A stretch of 64,000 nucleotides of DNA from Oreocharis arfaki (lineage: Eukaryota > Chordata > Aves > Passeriformes > Paramythiidae), in NCBI GenBank assembly GCA_013398015.1, contig VZRR01010828.1, positions 1 to 64,000 on the forward strand, given 5' to 3'. Both the position numbers and the translations under genes were made by a program. Below, piece by piece: positions 26,306 through 37,900 of the stretch. The first letter of the stretch is position 1, and each line of letters opens with the position of its first letter. Below the pieces are notes generated by a model, which saw nothing but the letters and a program-made list of their open reading frames with translations, was not told where the DNA came from and made no database searches.

Positions 26306-27177
26306 TGAGACACGGACGTTCTCGGTTCTTGTTCCAAAGAGAATCAACTTTATTTCCATAATGCAAGACCTTATATATTGTACTAAGATGCCAAGCTTTT
26401 ATACTGTGTTAAAAAAGCTCTGGCTAAAATTATATTTGTTAGTATTTTTGCAAGGTGAAACAAACATTCATTGGCTGTCTGCCACTGCAGGTGTTGCTGT
26501 TCATGTGTACTTCTAACCAATCAGCTTTCTGATCATGCAGTGTTCACACATAGGTGTCTTGGTTTGAGACAACTTAGGAGGAAATGTCTGAGATGAACGT
26601 GTCCTCCAATGGAAGGCAGGTTCCGGCAGCCCCTCTCCCACAAGGTCGAAAGTAATTTCTTGCAGGAAATTAACAAAAACCCTGTTTATTTAACAAGCAG
26701 GGTGCACACAGGCACAAAATAATGTAAGTTAATAAACCTTTCCGTTGTGGAGAAAGATGGTGGATTTTTCAGAGTCCTGCTCAGCTGCTCTGGAGGTCCT
26801 CTGCAGCTGGGGTGTGGTGCCCCAGGGCCTCCCCTCCAGGCTGCAGCAGGGGCTCCTGGTGGTGTTCTGGTGTTTTGGACCGAAGCAAAGCTGAACAGTT
26901 CCAGAAGAAGAAGCAGAAGAAGAAGGAGCCACAGACCCAGGAAAAAATTCTGGCCTCAGCTAGCAGGCTAGCTAAAAAGCAGGAAGGTGGTCCCTTGGCT
27001 CTGCAGCAGTGAGAGCGAAGGGGAGTGAGTGAGTCCTTGAACACAAACCGCGCTGAAGAATTTGCCCAGCTTCTCTTCCACCTCTTCTGGACCCAGCTTA
27101 AAGCTGTGGGACCCATTTCTGGGCAATAAGCAGACAATATTATCATAAAATCGCCCCAAGACAGCAGGTTATGTAAC
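26306..27177 (-). mobile_element. Short ERV LTR inserted in CR1, itself split by another LTR
   Basis: The first part (26306-26554) starts TGAGACACGGACG. On the minus strand it has the order expected of an LTR: a CCAAT motif (opposite 26470), a TATAAAA box in GTATAAAAGCTTGG (opposite 26391-26405) and an AATAAA signal about 45 bp further on (opposite 26350). The remaining few bases (27164 to about 27177) lie on the far side of the second LTR. The rejoined element would be about 260 bp. CR1 sequence runs right up to 26305 and resumes near 27178, with CTTGTTCTAG on the left and TTGTTTTCTAG on the right at the break. The far boundary is uncertain by about 15 bp. I do not recognise the family. Confidence 0.65.
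26555..27163 (-). mobile_element. ERV LTR with perfect 8-bp terminal inverted repeat, nested
   Basis: It starts TGTCTTGG and ends CCAAGACA, a perfect 8-bp inverted repeat with canonical TG...CA ends over 609 bp. On the minus strand an AATAAACAGGG motif (opposite about 26684-26695) marks the polyadenylation region. The GC-rich 26790-27020 part would be U3. The 5-bp flanks ATAGG and GCAGG differ by two transitions and may be a decayed target-site duplication. I recall TGTCTTGGTTTG as the terminus of avian ERV LTRs. The Arg/Lys-rich and Pro/Ser-rich open frames here on both strands are LTR shadows. Confidence 0.8.
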
Positions 27178-27860
27178 TTGTTTTCTAGGATTTATAACTT
27201 GCTTTTTACTATCCTGTTAGTCTAGTTGGGTCTACAAGAGACTCCCACCATGATATCTGCCTTTTCAACCTTCCCCTCTAACCTTACCCACACCCAATCC
27301 ATTAAGTTCTAGACAATCAAAGCACTTTAACACAGAGGGTAACCCCGCTGTCTCTCCTTCCCTGCCAGTCTCTCCTGATGAGTTTATAGACATCCATTAC
27401 AGCTTTCCAGTTGTGCAAGTCATCTCACCATGTGTTCGTGACTGCTACTATATAATTGTTTTACCCTTATGCAATGGCTTCCAACTTCTCCTCATTGTTG
27501 CCCATGTTGTATGCGAAAGGGTAGATGTGCTTCAGTTGGGCTATTGATCCTTTGGGAGCAAGAAGCCCCAATTTCTATATGATCACTCCCGGTGCATCCA
27601 TGGTTTCTAACACATCAATAATACTTGCATCTTTAATGCTGTTTGGATCTCCAACCCCTACATCTACTGAGGTGGCAGACTGAAGGACCTCACACACCAT
27701 TCTTCAATCATTGTCGTGTCGTCACCAGACTTATGTCTAGTGAACCTGATTTTTTAAATTGTTCCCATTCAAATCCAGTTTAAAGCTCTTTCAGTGAGCC
27801 CTGATAGCACCTGTCCAAAGATCCTTTAGCCCCTTCGAAGGAGGTGTACTGTAGAAGAAT
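27178..27860 (-). pseudogene. CR1 ORF2 5' part (APE-type endonuclease domain), broken
   Basis: This is the 5' continuation of the CR1 interrupted at 26306. On the minus strand near 27510 the frame opens MGNNEEKLEAI and continues with VAVTNTW and a DVYKLIRRDWQGRR block. These match the start of the CR1 apurinic-like endonuclease domain (usual forms GNKQEELEAI, VAITETWWDD and GYKLFRRDRQGRR). The endonuclease nicks target DNA to prime reverse transcription. Several in-frame stops and frameshifts show it is dead. Similarity continues upstream of the endonuclease to about 27860, a remnant of the region 5' to this domain. Retention of so much 5' sequence is unusual, because most CR1 copies keep only the 3' few hundred bases. 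Confidence 0.8.
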
Positions 27861-28952
27861 TTGACAGCAATATTTTCAACAAGACTTTTCAAATGCATAG
27901 CAGAAACCATGTGAAAAATTCCTGGGTCAAGGGCAGTTGCCGTATGTATCCTGAAGTGGTGCATTGTCTATGCTATTTTCTATTTAGGGCTATGACAGTT
28001 TGTTCACACCCACTTATAGTAAGGTTAGGACCATACTTCTGTGTTTTTACAAATGCAATTTTTTACTGTATTTAAAACAAAAATACTATGCTGACACTAG
28101 TAGAAAAGCAGAAGAAAGAAAATGAACACGGAGAAGGTAAAATTTTATGTTGGTATCCATGTATAATTGCACTCTATATAGCAATAGAAATGTATAAACG
28201 GTTTCTCCCCTTCCAAAATTTTCACAAGATAATACTTCAGTTCCTCTTGATATGGCATACAATGCAAAACAAACCTAAACCAAAATAACATGCAGTCAGT
28301 TTTCAGTTTGAATGAGGAAATTTCAACTGATGGGTCCTAAAAACTTCGCAGAGACAATGGAGATCTCTGCATAAAATAGCCAGCCCATCATAGTCACAAA
28401 AACTCCAGATTTAAATATTTCTGATACAGACAAGGGAGACATAATTTACAGTTAAATAGCAAATACCTTTCTGACACATACAACTCCATAAACTTAACTT
28501 CGGTTGTACATATGACATAGAGAAAAACCCCTCAACCTATCTGTAAAGGATTGGCAAAACAATCACCACAAGAGAAAAACAATGGAGCTTTTTCATCAGT
28601 TTTGATGATTCTCCATATTATGAAAACATTTCAAAATTAGTGGCTGTTTTATGAAAAATAGAATTAATGTCTCTCTATTTTCCACTGATGCTTGCAAAGC
28701 ACTGAAGACATCTCCTTCAAAGGTCACTCTTTTCTTTGTTTATGCTGTGAAAAATGCTGAGGGACTGCCTACATACACAATAACTATCAAATATTAAACT
28801 GAGTTGCTCTGTCCTTTAACCTGTTACCAATTCAGACACAAAATGATTTTGTCTTTTCGGGTTATACTTAATCCATGGAACAAATAATGACATTTGACAA
28901 CTCCAAGTGAGACATGGGAGGTCAAGAAAAGAAGAAAGTGAGGAAAGAGGGT
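27861..28952. other. AT-rich non-coding sequence, no gene seen
   Basis: No repeat or exon is recognised. Confidence 0.5.
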
Positions 28953-29018
28953 GGGGAGAGGGAGGGAGGGAGGGAGGGAAGGAAGGAAGGAAGGAAGGAA
29001 GGAAGGAAGGAAAGAAGG
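28953..29018. repeat. Compound GGGA/GGAA microsatellite
   Basis: About five GGGA units (28959-28979) pass directly into eight or more GGAA units (to about 29011), ending in AAAGAAGG. The tract is all purine on the plus strand. Its minus strand is open and gives Ser/Leu/Pro/Phe repeats, which is an artefact. Confidence 0.95.
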
Positions 29019-30035
29019 ATCTGGCTTCTAGTACCTAACCTGAAGAGCTCAGGAGGTTGAGATAAGGCATCATTATGGTTTTGATGGGAGAATATTTCAT
29101 CAAATAGGTAAAAAAAATTCTGCACAATCCACTCTCCCAGTATGTGCAATCCTTGGACCAGGACTTTGTAGCACACTACTTTCCACAGTTTAGAATCAGC
29201 TGGAGTGAATATTCTTCATCTTCACTCTTTGAACTCTGATTTTTAAGATTGATGACTTTTTTCTTTATCTATTAAAGAAATATGATCAGAAAATAACCCA
29301 ACAATAAAAACCTACCAAAATGCAGAAGATTTTGCAGAGATTCAATCTCTTAGAAAGGGGAAGCACGTAGGCATTCAGCCCATACTCTGCTGGCTCAATA
29401 TGAGGATTTTCCAGCAAGAGGAATTGAGCATGAAGAAAAATGTGCATGTTATCCTGCAGTACCCAACACAGACGATTGGGTTTTGAAAACATAAAAGGAA
29501 ACACTGTTAAATTCCTGTTAAAAAGTTGCTCACAATTTCTTCTTGTATGGATCCATCTGTACAGCTTATCTATTTTCTGCAATGTGACCTATGACAGACA
29601 TCACACTGCTGCTTGGTCCATCACCAGACTGCATAACGTATGCAAAGCCTTGTCAGTAATTTGCCTGGGATATTTGAGATAGTCCGAAGTTTAAAACATA
29701 GAACAGCACCATATAAAATCAGAAAAAATACAGCTCTGGTGAGCGTCCTATATTTAAATTTAATTGTGTACAAATTGTAAATTAATATACATATTTTTTA
29801 GCTAATTATTAATGCAGAGCAATGACTGGAAGATGTAATGATAACCTTTTCTCAAATATTAGCTTTCTGAATACTGATTACATGGGGTTTCTAAACTGAT
29901 CACAGGAAATCTGTTATTTATTTGTGTTGAGAATTGTCACGTGAAAGAGACAGCAACATTAACACATGGTAGGAGGTTGCATAATGCTGGCGTAAGTATA
30001 AGACTTTCCTACATTTTATTGTATTGTCCTTGCAT
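29019..30035. other. Non-coding sequence, no gene seen
   Basis: Overlapping open frames of 80-98 codons on opposite strands at 29286-29682 have no recognisable motif or splice context. No repeat family is identified. Confidence 0.5.
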
Positions 30036-30477
30036 GAGTCCAGAGGAGGGCAGGAAAGCTGGTGAAAGAGCTAGAAGGCATGTCCTATGAGGAGTGGCTG
30101 GAGACTTTGAGGTTGTCTAGCTGAGAGGAAAGAGAGCTGAGGGTCAACCTCATTGTTTACTACAGCTTCTTGAGGAGAGAAAGTGGACAGGGCATGCTGA
30201 TCCCTGGCATCCAGTGATCGAATGGTTGGGAATGGTTGAAAGCTGCACCATGCATTTCTTTCCTGTGAGTGTGGTCAAATGGTGGGACAGGCTTCCTAGA
30301 GAATGTACAGACTAGATGCCCCAAATCTACCGCTGTTTACAAGGCATTTGGAAAATGCCCTTGATAACATGGTTTAACTTTTGTTCAGCCCTGAATTGGT
30401 CAGTCGGATGGACCAGAAGATAGTTGTACAACTCTTCAAATTGAAATAGTCTATTCTATTCCTGTCCTATTCTATCG
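30036..30477 (+). mobile_element. CR1 LINE 3' end, sense
   Basis: It begins with the CCAGAGGAGGGCA...GCTGGTGAAAGAGCTAG block, then TCCTATGAGGAGTGGCTGG. It ends in degenerate TCTATTCTATTCCTGTCC repeats, matching the order of an avian CR1 3' end. The 5' truncation leaves about 440 bp. Divergence from the form I remember is high, especially at 30180-30400, which suggests an old copy. Confidence 0.8.
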
Positions 30478-33275
30478 TCAGCTTCACCTGGTTTCTTCAT
30501 TTCCAAATAAAAAATTTGTACTTCAGAATATGATCTGCAGGTGTTGACTGCGTGTGCACAGTCATCATGTTTGTAGCTTTGAAAGATGCTAATTCTTCCC
30601 TAGTCAGTGTTAATTGTACCATATAGTCATGTATGTATGTACATATGTATATGTTTATATATATACTTATAGTACTGGTAACTCAAAGCAGAGACTTTGC
30701 AACTCATCTCTCAGGTTGAAAACTTTTTTTTTTTTTTTCACTTGTCTCTTATGTTCCTTTACAGTTTGTTTTTTCTAAAAGTGTCTCAAAATATCGGAGA
30801 TACTACAGATGTGTTATCACGCGGCAACATTAGCTGAGGAATATTCTTAAAATATTCTCTCCTGTCTTTTACAGAAAAAGATATTCAGGTGTGTAAAAGC
30901 ATGTTTATCACCGTAATGACATGAAGTCCAGATCATAAAATAAGTACTCTAGACTTTTTTTTTTTTTTTTTCCCAGAGTTGGGGATGATGCTGACAGATT
31001 TGTAACAGTGAAATCTTGGTCCACATGTAAGAAGTTTATAACTGATATGTTTTATTTTGTTTTTTTTTTTTTTTTTAAAAGAGCTGTTTTCCTTAAAATG
31101 TCATAGTATGTTGTTTTCATCCTCTTTCTTCTTTGGAAATCTGCCTATGAGTATAGTGTTTTGAACTAATTTCACAGGACAGATATACAGATATGGAATT
31201 TTTGTTACAGGAAAAGGTTCCCGGTTTCTTTTTTTCTGAGAACAGTATGGTATTTTTTTTCTAAAACTGCAACAGAGAGAGAAGAGCAAGTACACACAAA
31301 GCTAAGAATCAGATGGTCAATGCTTGTGTTTTGATGTGCAGTGAAAAACATTGAAAAGTGGTAATTTGACATTAATCCAGACTAGAAATCTGGAGCAGAT
31401 TGGAAGATGATTTCCTCGCCACCTTCATATTCACCAGACCCATATACCTTGTGATGCAGTAGTTCAAAGCAAAAGAAATTTGTCTCTATTTCATGGTCTA
31501 TTTCTCCTTCTTTTATTGAAGTTTTTCACTTAATGCAGTGGAACAAAATATCAAGATGATCTGTGTGCAGACCAGATAGCAAAAGACTACTTATGGAAGA
31601 GTGATGCAGGTAACTGGGCATGATTCACTAGGCTAAATCTACTCAAGAGAATCACAGCCTTTTAGCACACACACAGAGTATTTGATTTTGATGAATTTTA
31701 AATACTTGGTTATTTCTAGCAGTGACCAACCACATTTCTGTGTTTGGAGGAAGAAAAGAAATATCTAAAACAAATGAGGCTATGGCCCTTCTAATGTGTT
31801 GGGATCATTTGCTGATTACAGTAGGTCACAGTACAGATTTGGCCTCTGGAGATGAAGAACAAAGTGGTAAGGTACTGCCACCAAGGTTGCTGACTGCAAA
31901 GCAGCCGTTATTTCCACTTATTGGAATCATGCTGCTCCTCTAGATCCTCAGATAAGCAATTGCTAAATTGTGCATAAACTTTCTAACTTATTTTAAAACT
32001 TAATGGGAAAACACCTATGCACATAACTAGTATGCACTTTTGATTAGTTCTTGACAGAAACACATTACAGACTCAAAGGCTCTGTCACAACCCCTACAGT
32101 TGTATCCTTTCCCCACCAACCCCACCCTCCTTTTGCCCAACTCCATTTATAACTTCATAACTGTATAAAAATGCTGCCTATATTTAGAGCAAGTTTTATA
32201 TTCCTCCCTCACAAGCTTATAGAAATATTTTACTCTCCTCATGATGCCTGGCAGGAAAGCACTGCTTAACAGTTTCTGGGTTGGTTTGAAGCAGAAGTGT
32301 CAGCCTTATGTATTCGCAGTATTTCAATGAGGCTGTGCTGTAGGAGGTAACTTTTCTTCTACTACACACCACAGGAAGAACTACTTGCACAGGTTCAACA
32401 AGAAGAATATTAGTGGTCATTTTTTCAAGGCCAGGAACAGAACATTGTAAATGTTCCATATCTTGCCATAAAAAAACCCCCCAAAACTAAACCTGCTCCT
32501 TCAAATACAATAAAAACTAAGAACAAAGTAAAACCAATCTTTATGACAAAATCAGGTTTCTGAAGATAGAGAAAAGTAATTTTACTGAAATTTCTGTAGA
32601 TGTTAATATTCAAACTTCAGCTGCTCACTTTGTAGCCTGCTAATCAACGTCATGCACTTAGGCAAGACAGAAACAGTCAGAATATTCTATCTTCTTTTCT
32701 ATTTGTATTTAGTACTTAATGAAAAAAAAGTCTGCTTCTGTTCTGTGTTTGGCATTGTATAGTATTAACATGGTAATCCCCAGTGCAATTTTCCCTTATT
32801 CATAAGGGAAGTTCCAAGATATTTTGTTTGTTGCACATTAATAAAGCAGATTATCTGGTTACCTGAGGATTTGATAACTAAATTCTCAATGTACAGAATT
32901 GCTTAACAAGCTTGCCTGCCCACCTATTATATAAATTAATCCCAGGTGACATAGCACAAAAGCAGTAGCTATGCCTAATGTCATCTTTGTATTATTTCCA
33001 AAACACATTTCTGCTACTTAAAAGGCTTTGAAACTCATTGAAGGTTTGTTTTAGGTTTTTTGGGTTTTTTAAAAAATATTACTGTTATTTTTTGCCTTTT
33101 CTTGTTATTGGAGAGAAGTTAATAACAAATATATTAACTAAGTATTCTTCGACTTGTTTGGAAAATTGTAGAAATTATTCCGCTGTTCATCCTCATATAT
33201 AGGATATAGCAAATTCCAATCAAATCTGTCGCTGTCTTGAACCTTTTGATCTCTGTGTTGTGCACTAAAAAGGAC
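30478..33275. other. AT-rich non-coding sequence with T runs
   Basis: It contains several long T runs, the longest 17 T at 31060-31076, and an alternating TA-rich stretch near 30630-30668. No repeat family or exon is recognised. Confidence 0.5.
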
Positions 33276-33830
33276 TGTCTTTCTTTAACTTCAGCCAGCA
33301 ACTAAACCCAGCTCAGCCAGTCAGTCACTTCCCACTCATGGGGAGGGGGATAGAATCAGAAGACTAACCGTGAAAACTCCTGAGATAAAAATAGTTTAAC
33401 AGGTTAAGCCAAAGCCATGCACACAAGGAAAGTAGAAAAAGGAATTCATTCACTGCTTCCCATCAGTAGGGAAGCATTCAGGCATCTCCAGGAAAGCAGG
33501 GGTTCATCACATGTGGCAGTTACCTCAAAAGACAAATTGTTCTGAAGCTTCACTCAGTTTTTTATTGCTGAGGATGATGCCATATAGTATGGCCTATCTC
33601 TCTGGTCAGCTGGGGTCAGCAGTTCCAGCTGTGTCCCCTCCCAGCTTCTTGTGCACCCCGAGCCTCATCGTTGGTGGGGTGAGAAGCAGAAAAAGCCTTG
33701 GGGCTGTGTAAAAACCCAGAAATAGCTAAAATATCCCTGTGTTATCAACACAATTTCCAGAACCAATCCAAAGTAATGCTATAGTAACTAATGTGAAGTA
33801 TATTAACTCTATCCTAAAACCATAAAGACA
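33276..33830 (-). mobile_element. ERV-L-type LTR (family 2), antisense, near full length
   Basis: It starts TGTCTTTCTTTAACTTCAGCC, the antisense of the family's usual terminus. It continues with a TCTGGTCAGCTGGGGTCAGC block, CTCCCAGCTTCTTGTGCACC and TCCCTGTGTTATCAACAC, and ends TTAACTCTATCCTAAAACC...GACA. This is the reverse complement of the block order seen at 19616. No matching 5-bp flanks are apparent. It is a solo LTR. Confidence 0.85.
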
Positions 33831-34324
33831 AAAGTCAAAAAAAAACAGTCGAAAAAAAGGAAATTCAAACTGCACATTAGGAAGCTGAATGCTTAACTGC
33901 AATGACAGCTGTTCAGTAGAACAGAGAAAGTATGGAATCTCCATCCTTGGGGATTTTTAAAACTTGACTAGAGAAGTTATGAACACTCTTATTTAAGGTT
34001 TCAAACTATCCTTCCTTCAAGTGGGAGTTTGGTTGTAAACAATCACCAGATGTTCCTTCCAACCTTTTTTTTTCTTCCTGTGATTCTATGATCTCTCTCC
34101 ACATACAGTGCTTGAAACTACAAGCCTTTAAAATGTGAGGGATTCATATCCAGTAGCCAGTCTTTTCCTTGTCTGAAAAATATCTGTGTGATGCTGGACT
34201 AAGTTCAAAGTTAGCAGTTATCTTCCTCTAAAAATGTAAATTAACTGGCACCAATCAAGTCAGTTGGTTAGATTAACCAAAACACTCCTCTAAGTGTGCA
34301 TGGCAGACTGTGTGTTATGGATAA
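33831..34324. other. Spacer between two inverted LTRs
   Basis: AT-rich. It includes ATTTTTAAAACTTGACTAGA and CCTTCCAACC...TGATTCTATGATCTC (33950-34095), which resemble the last ~130 bases of a sense CR1 but are too short and diverged for a firm call. Confidence 0.4.
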
Positions 34325-34905
34325 TTATACTGGATCTGGCTGAGCTGGAGTTCATTTTTCCACAGCAGTCCTCACAGCTCTGTGCTTTGCATTGGTAGAT
34401 GGAAAGGTGTTGGTAACACCCTAGTGTTTTGACTCCTGCTGAGCAGCACAGGCACAACACCAGTGCTGTCTCCCCAACATTCTGCACCCCACCAGTAGGA
34501 TGGAGGTAGGAAAAACCCTGTGAGGGAACACAACTAGTGCAAATGACCGAAAGTGATAAAAGGGGTATTCCATAGAATGTGATGCCAGCTCAGACATAAA
34601 AGCTAAGAAAAGGAGAAGGAAGAGGGATCCGTTTGTTATTTACGATATTTGCCTTCCTGAGTGACCATTACTAATGCTGAAGCCCTGCTGCCCAGGAAGT
34701 AGCCAGGCATTGCCTGCTGATGGGAAGTAGAGAATAAAATTTCTTTTTTCACTTAGCTTGCACACACAAAACCTTTTGCTTTTTCTTCAGTAAACTGCCT
34801 TCTCTCAACCTATGAGTTGCTTTCCATCTTACTTTCTCTCCCCTGTCCAACAGAGAAGGCGGAGTGGCTTGGTGGACATCTGGTATTCAGCCAAGGTCAA
34901 TCCTC
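34325..34905 (+). mobile_element. ERV-L-type LTR (family 2), sense, diverged
   Basis: The blocks CTGGCTGAGCTGGAGTTCAT, GGTATTCCATAGAATGTGATG and CAGACATAAAAGC (TATA region) are followed by ACCATTACTAATGCTGAAGC, CTGCTGATGGGAAGTAG and CTGCCTTCTCTCAACC. This is the usual order of the family in sense orientation. Both ends are decayed, so the boundaries are approximate. It differs from the sense copy at 19616 in its R/U5 part, so it probably belongs to a different subfamily. Confidence 0.8.
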
Positions 34906-37900
34906 TACATCTCTCTTCTACTGCTCAGCATAATAAATCTGTAAACACATATACAGAGAGTTGTCTCCCGATAAATGTATGAATTAGGAGATATTAATTC
35001 CCATGTCTATAGGAAATGAAACTGTACTTATCAAATGAAATTTTGAATTTGGTTCAAACTACAGAGAGAGCTTTATCACAAATTTCTTCACAGATATATA
35101 TGCTCAAAATCCTTACTTTTTTCAATCAGGATAAATCTATAACCCCTAGAATTTTCTCACAAAGTGTGACTTGATATTTCACCTATGTTCTTCATTGTCT
35201 CCAATGCAATTAAGTCCTTCCTAGTGTCTACCCAAAACAGCCCAGAAAAGAGGCCAGGTTGACACCTTTTCTGAAGATAATTTATGCTTTAGCCTTGGTC
35301 TTAACATTTACTGCTTTCTCTCTCTTTCACCCCAAACTGTATCCAAGCTATGTCCATAAACCAAAAACCGATTAAGAGGCTCTTTGCTCATTACCTAAAT
35401 CTCAGTTTTCTAGTCCTTTAATTACATGCTAGGCAGTTGTGGCTGTTAAATGCATGTGTTTCTTTGGAGAAATATTTTACTAATGACTGCAAGATGACTA
35501 TTAAGCAATGTATTAATAACTAATTATGAACGTACATAATTGTGCTAAATTGATATTTTAAAATTATTTCAAATGAAGAGAAATTGACTAGATTGTCCAG
35601 AGCCACATTTTTTTTACTACATTTTTATGCATTTGAGTGAAATATTTGTTCAGAAGATGTGATTTTTTTAGATTTTGGTCTGCATATATACGTTGTGCTT
35701 AATACAAGAGTGTATAATTTGGGATGCAGTCGTGTGACTGATATCTTTCTAAAAGCATCAGCTCTCAGATAGGAAATATCCAACATACTTCATTGTGGGA
35801 AAACACATATTGATTAATCAAACTATTTATTTTACATAAAACCAAGTGTCATCTATCAAATATGTTTATGCCATGAACAAATCTGATAACAACAAATCTG
35901 TTGCCTGTGGTGAGGTTTATAAAACAAATATTTGTCTTTGGAACAACTTGCCTTCCACTCAAGCTCTGAGCTGTGCTGTAGGGTGGAATGTGATAAAAGA
36001 GTAGTAGGCAACAGAGCAAGTATAGGTGGAATGTTCTTCTTCAGATAAATAACAGAGTAATGAAAATAAAGGCCACCTGAAATGAGTGCAGAAAGCTTAT
36101 TTTTTTTGTTACCACGTGACATCTGGAGAATACAAGTAGGTGAAAACATTTCAAATGTTTTTTAGACAAAGTGAACAATTTGGAAAAGAAAAATAAATAA
36201 AGAAAGGAAATCTCCAAAATATGGAAGTCAGAAATCAGGTTTTGATTTTTATCACAGCAGATAAAAAAATATAAATTAAAATGAAAATATATGAACACTT
36301 TCTTACAGGGAGCCTGGAATGATGAAAAACACTGTCTGTGTTGGTGGTGATGTGATAAAACCTTGCATAATTTTGAAGAACAGAACGTTAAAACAGATAA
36401 AAATAATTTTGGGAAATTAATTGTCTTTCTAGGACAAATGCATAATTTGTTTCTTGACATAATATCAAGATCAGAATTCATGCTGTACTAGAAAATATAC
36501 CCAGATTTCATTTTACTTCCCTTCCCTTGTCTTTGTTGGCCCTCTGTGTATATAAGACAACTAAGTGGGGGAATATGGGACTATAGTGAGACAGTTTTGA
36601 TTACTCAAGTAGTAGAAAAAACCCACTGCAGTAAGAGAAACAAATGTTTCTGGAATAATTTCCGTGAAACTTGGCAATGACAGCATACTCCAAGGGGAAT
36701 TTTTTAGTCATTGTCTCACATTGTGTAAGAAGCATTAACTCTATTTAAAATTGACTTTGTAATTGTTGAACAGTTTATACATTTGTATATCATCATGAGT
36801 AACTGTTAAATAATAGACATGCTACCTTATTATGTAAAAAGAAGAGTTTCTAAGCAGAGATTAAGATTTGCATCCAACTAGAAAACAAGTCTGGAGTGAA
36901 AAATAGAAAACTGTTAAGAGCAGTTAGCACATTGACCATGAGGAACTCCATTTAAGTCTAGTAGGAATGGAAGGGTTCACTGAGTTCAGTCTTAAAGCAG
37001 TTCAGGATTCTCATGTATTTGAATATCAGTGGACAACAGTACAGAAACTTAAAAAGCCTTGCCTGGACCACAAATTTATTAAAATTTACTCCCACTTTAA
37101 GGCCTCTGAGAGTTTATATATTTGTATGAATGATGTTTAACTACCCTGTTTTCCAGAAAATAAATGTGTGGTAATCTGGAATATTTTGTTCTAATTTTCT
37201 CAATAATCCACCACAGCTCCTAAGAAGGCATGCAAAATAATGTTAAAAAAAGTAAGCCAGACTTTGCAAGTTTTGCTTGAAATTAATTGAGACTTCAATA
37301 CTGAAAATTAGACTTCCGGAGGCTCATAGATAACTCTTCTCTGTAGGAAGGTTTGTTTTGATCCTCTCTGGTATGAGAACATCTACATACCAGTTACTTT
37401 GGTTAAAGAAGCATTCTAGAATCAAAACTTCAATGAGCTGCAATAAAAAGTTATGTCAAATCAACAATGGACACAAAATTTTAATGATTCTAGAGCATTC
37501 TTTATATCTAAAGGATATAAAAGTATATATATCTATGTTTGCTGTTGCTCCAAAACAAGGAAAATCCCCAAAACTACCAATTACAGTTTAAGGGACATAA
37601 TTTTTATATTTTGGGATTTTTTCCACTTTTTTAAAATGGCAAATTACTACATTCTCAGATTTTCTCAGGATAGCTGGTCCTAAAATTTCCCCTCATAGGT
37701 ACTTTCCATATAGTAAGGGGGAGATAAGAAGCATTTGCAAGTAAAAATTTGTGAATGCATAACTTGAGGAACCGTATACTCAAAAACAGTTTCAAAATTT
37801 AAAAAGAAAATTTTAAGCTCAAAAAGCTATCAATATGAAAAGGGGTTTTTGTTATGCACCTGATATCTCAATGAGATACTTTATTTATTTATTGGTTAAA

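Noticed and set aside
26729..27159. Open frames of 63-121 codons with Arg/Ser/Lys-rich or Pro/Ser-rich translations
   Set aside because: They fall in the U3 part of the nested LTR at 26555-27163, and the protein-like repeats come from GAAGAA runs.
33950..34095. Short CR1-like tail ending CCAACC...TGATTCTATGATC
   Set aside because: It is plausible as a last-130-bp CR1 remnant, but too short and diverged to list as a separate element without an alignment.
36041..36481. 146-codon minus-strand open frame
   Set aside because: It overlaps another frame, is rich in Phe/Leu/Ser/Lys as expected from AT-rich DNA, and has no domain, signal or splice context.
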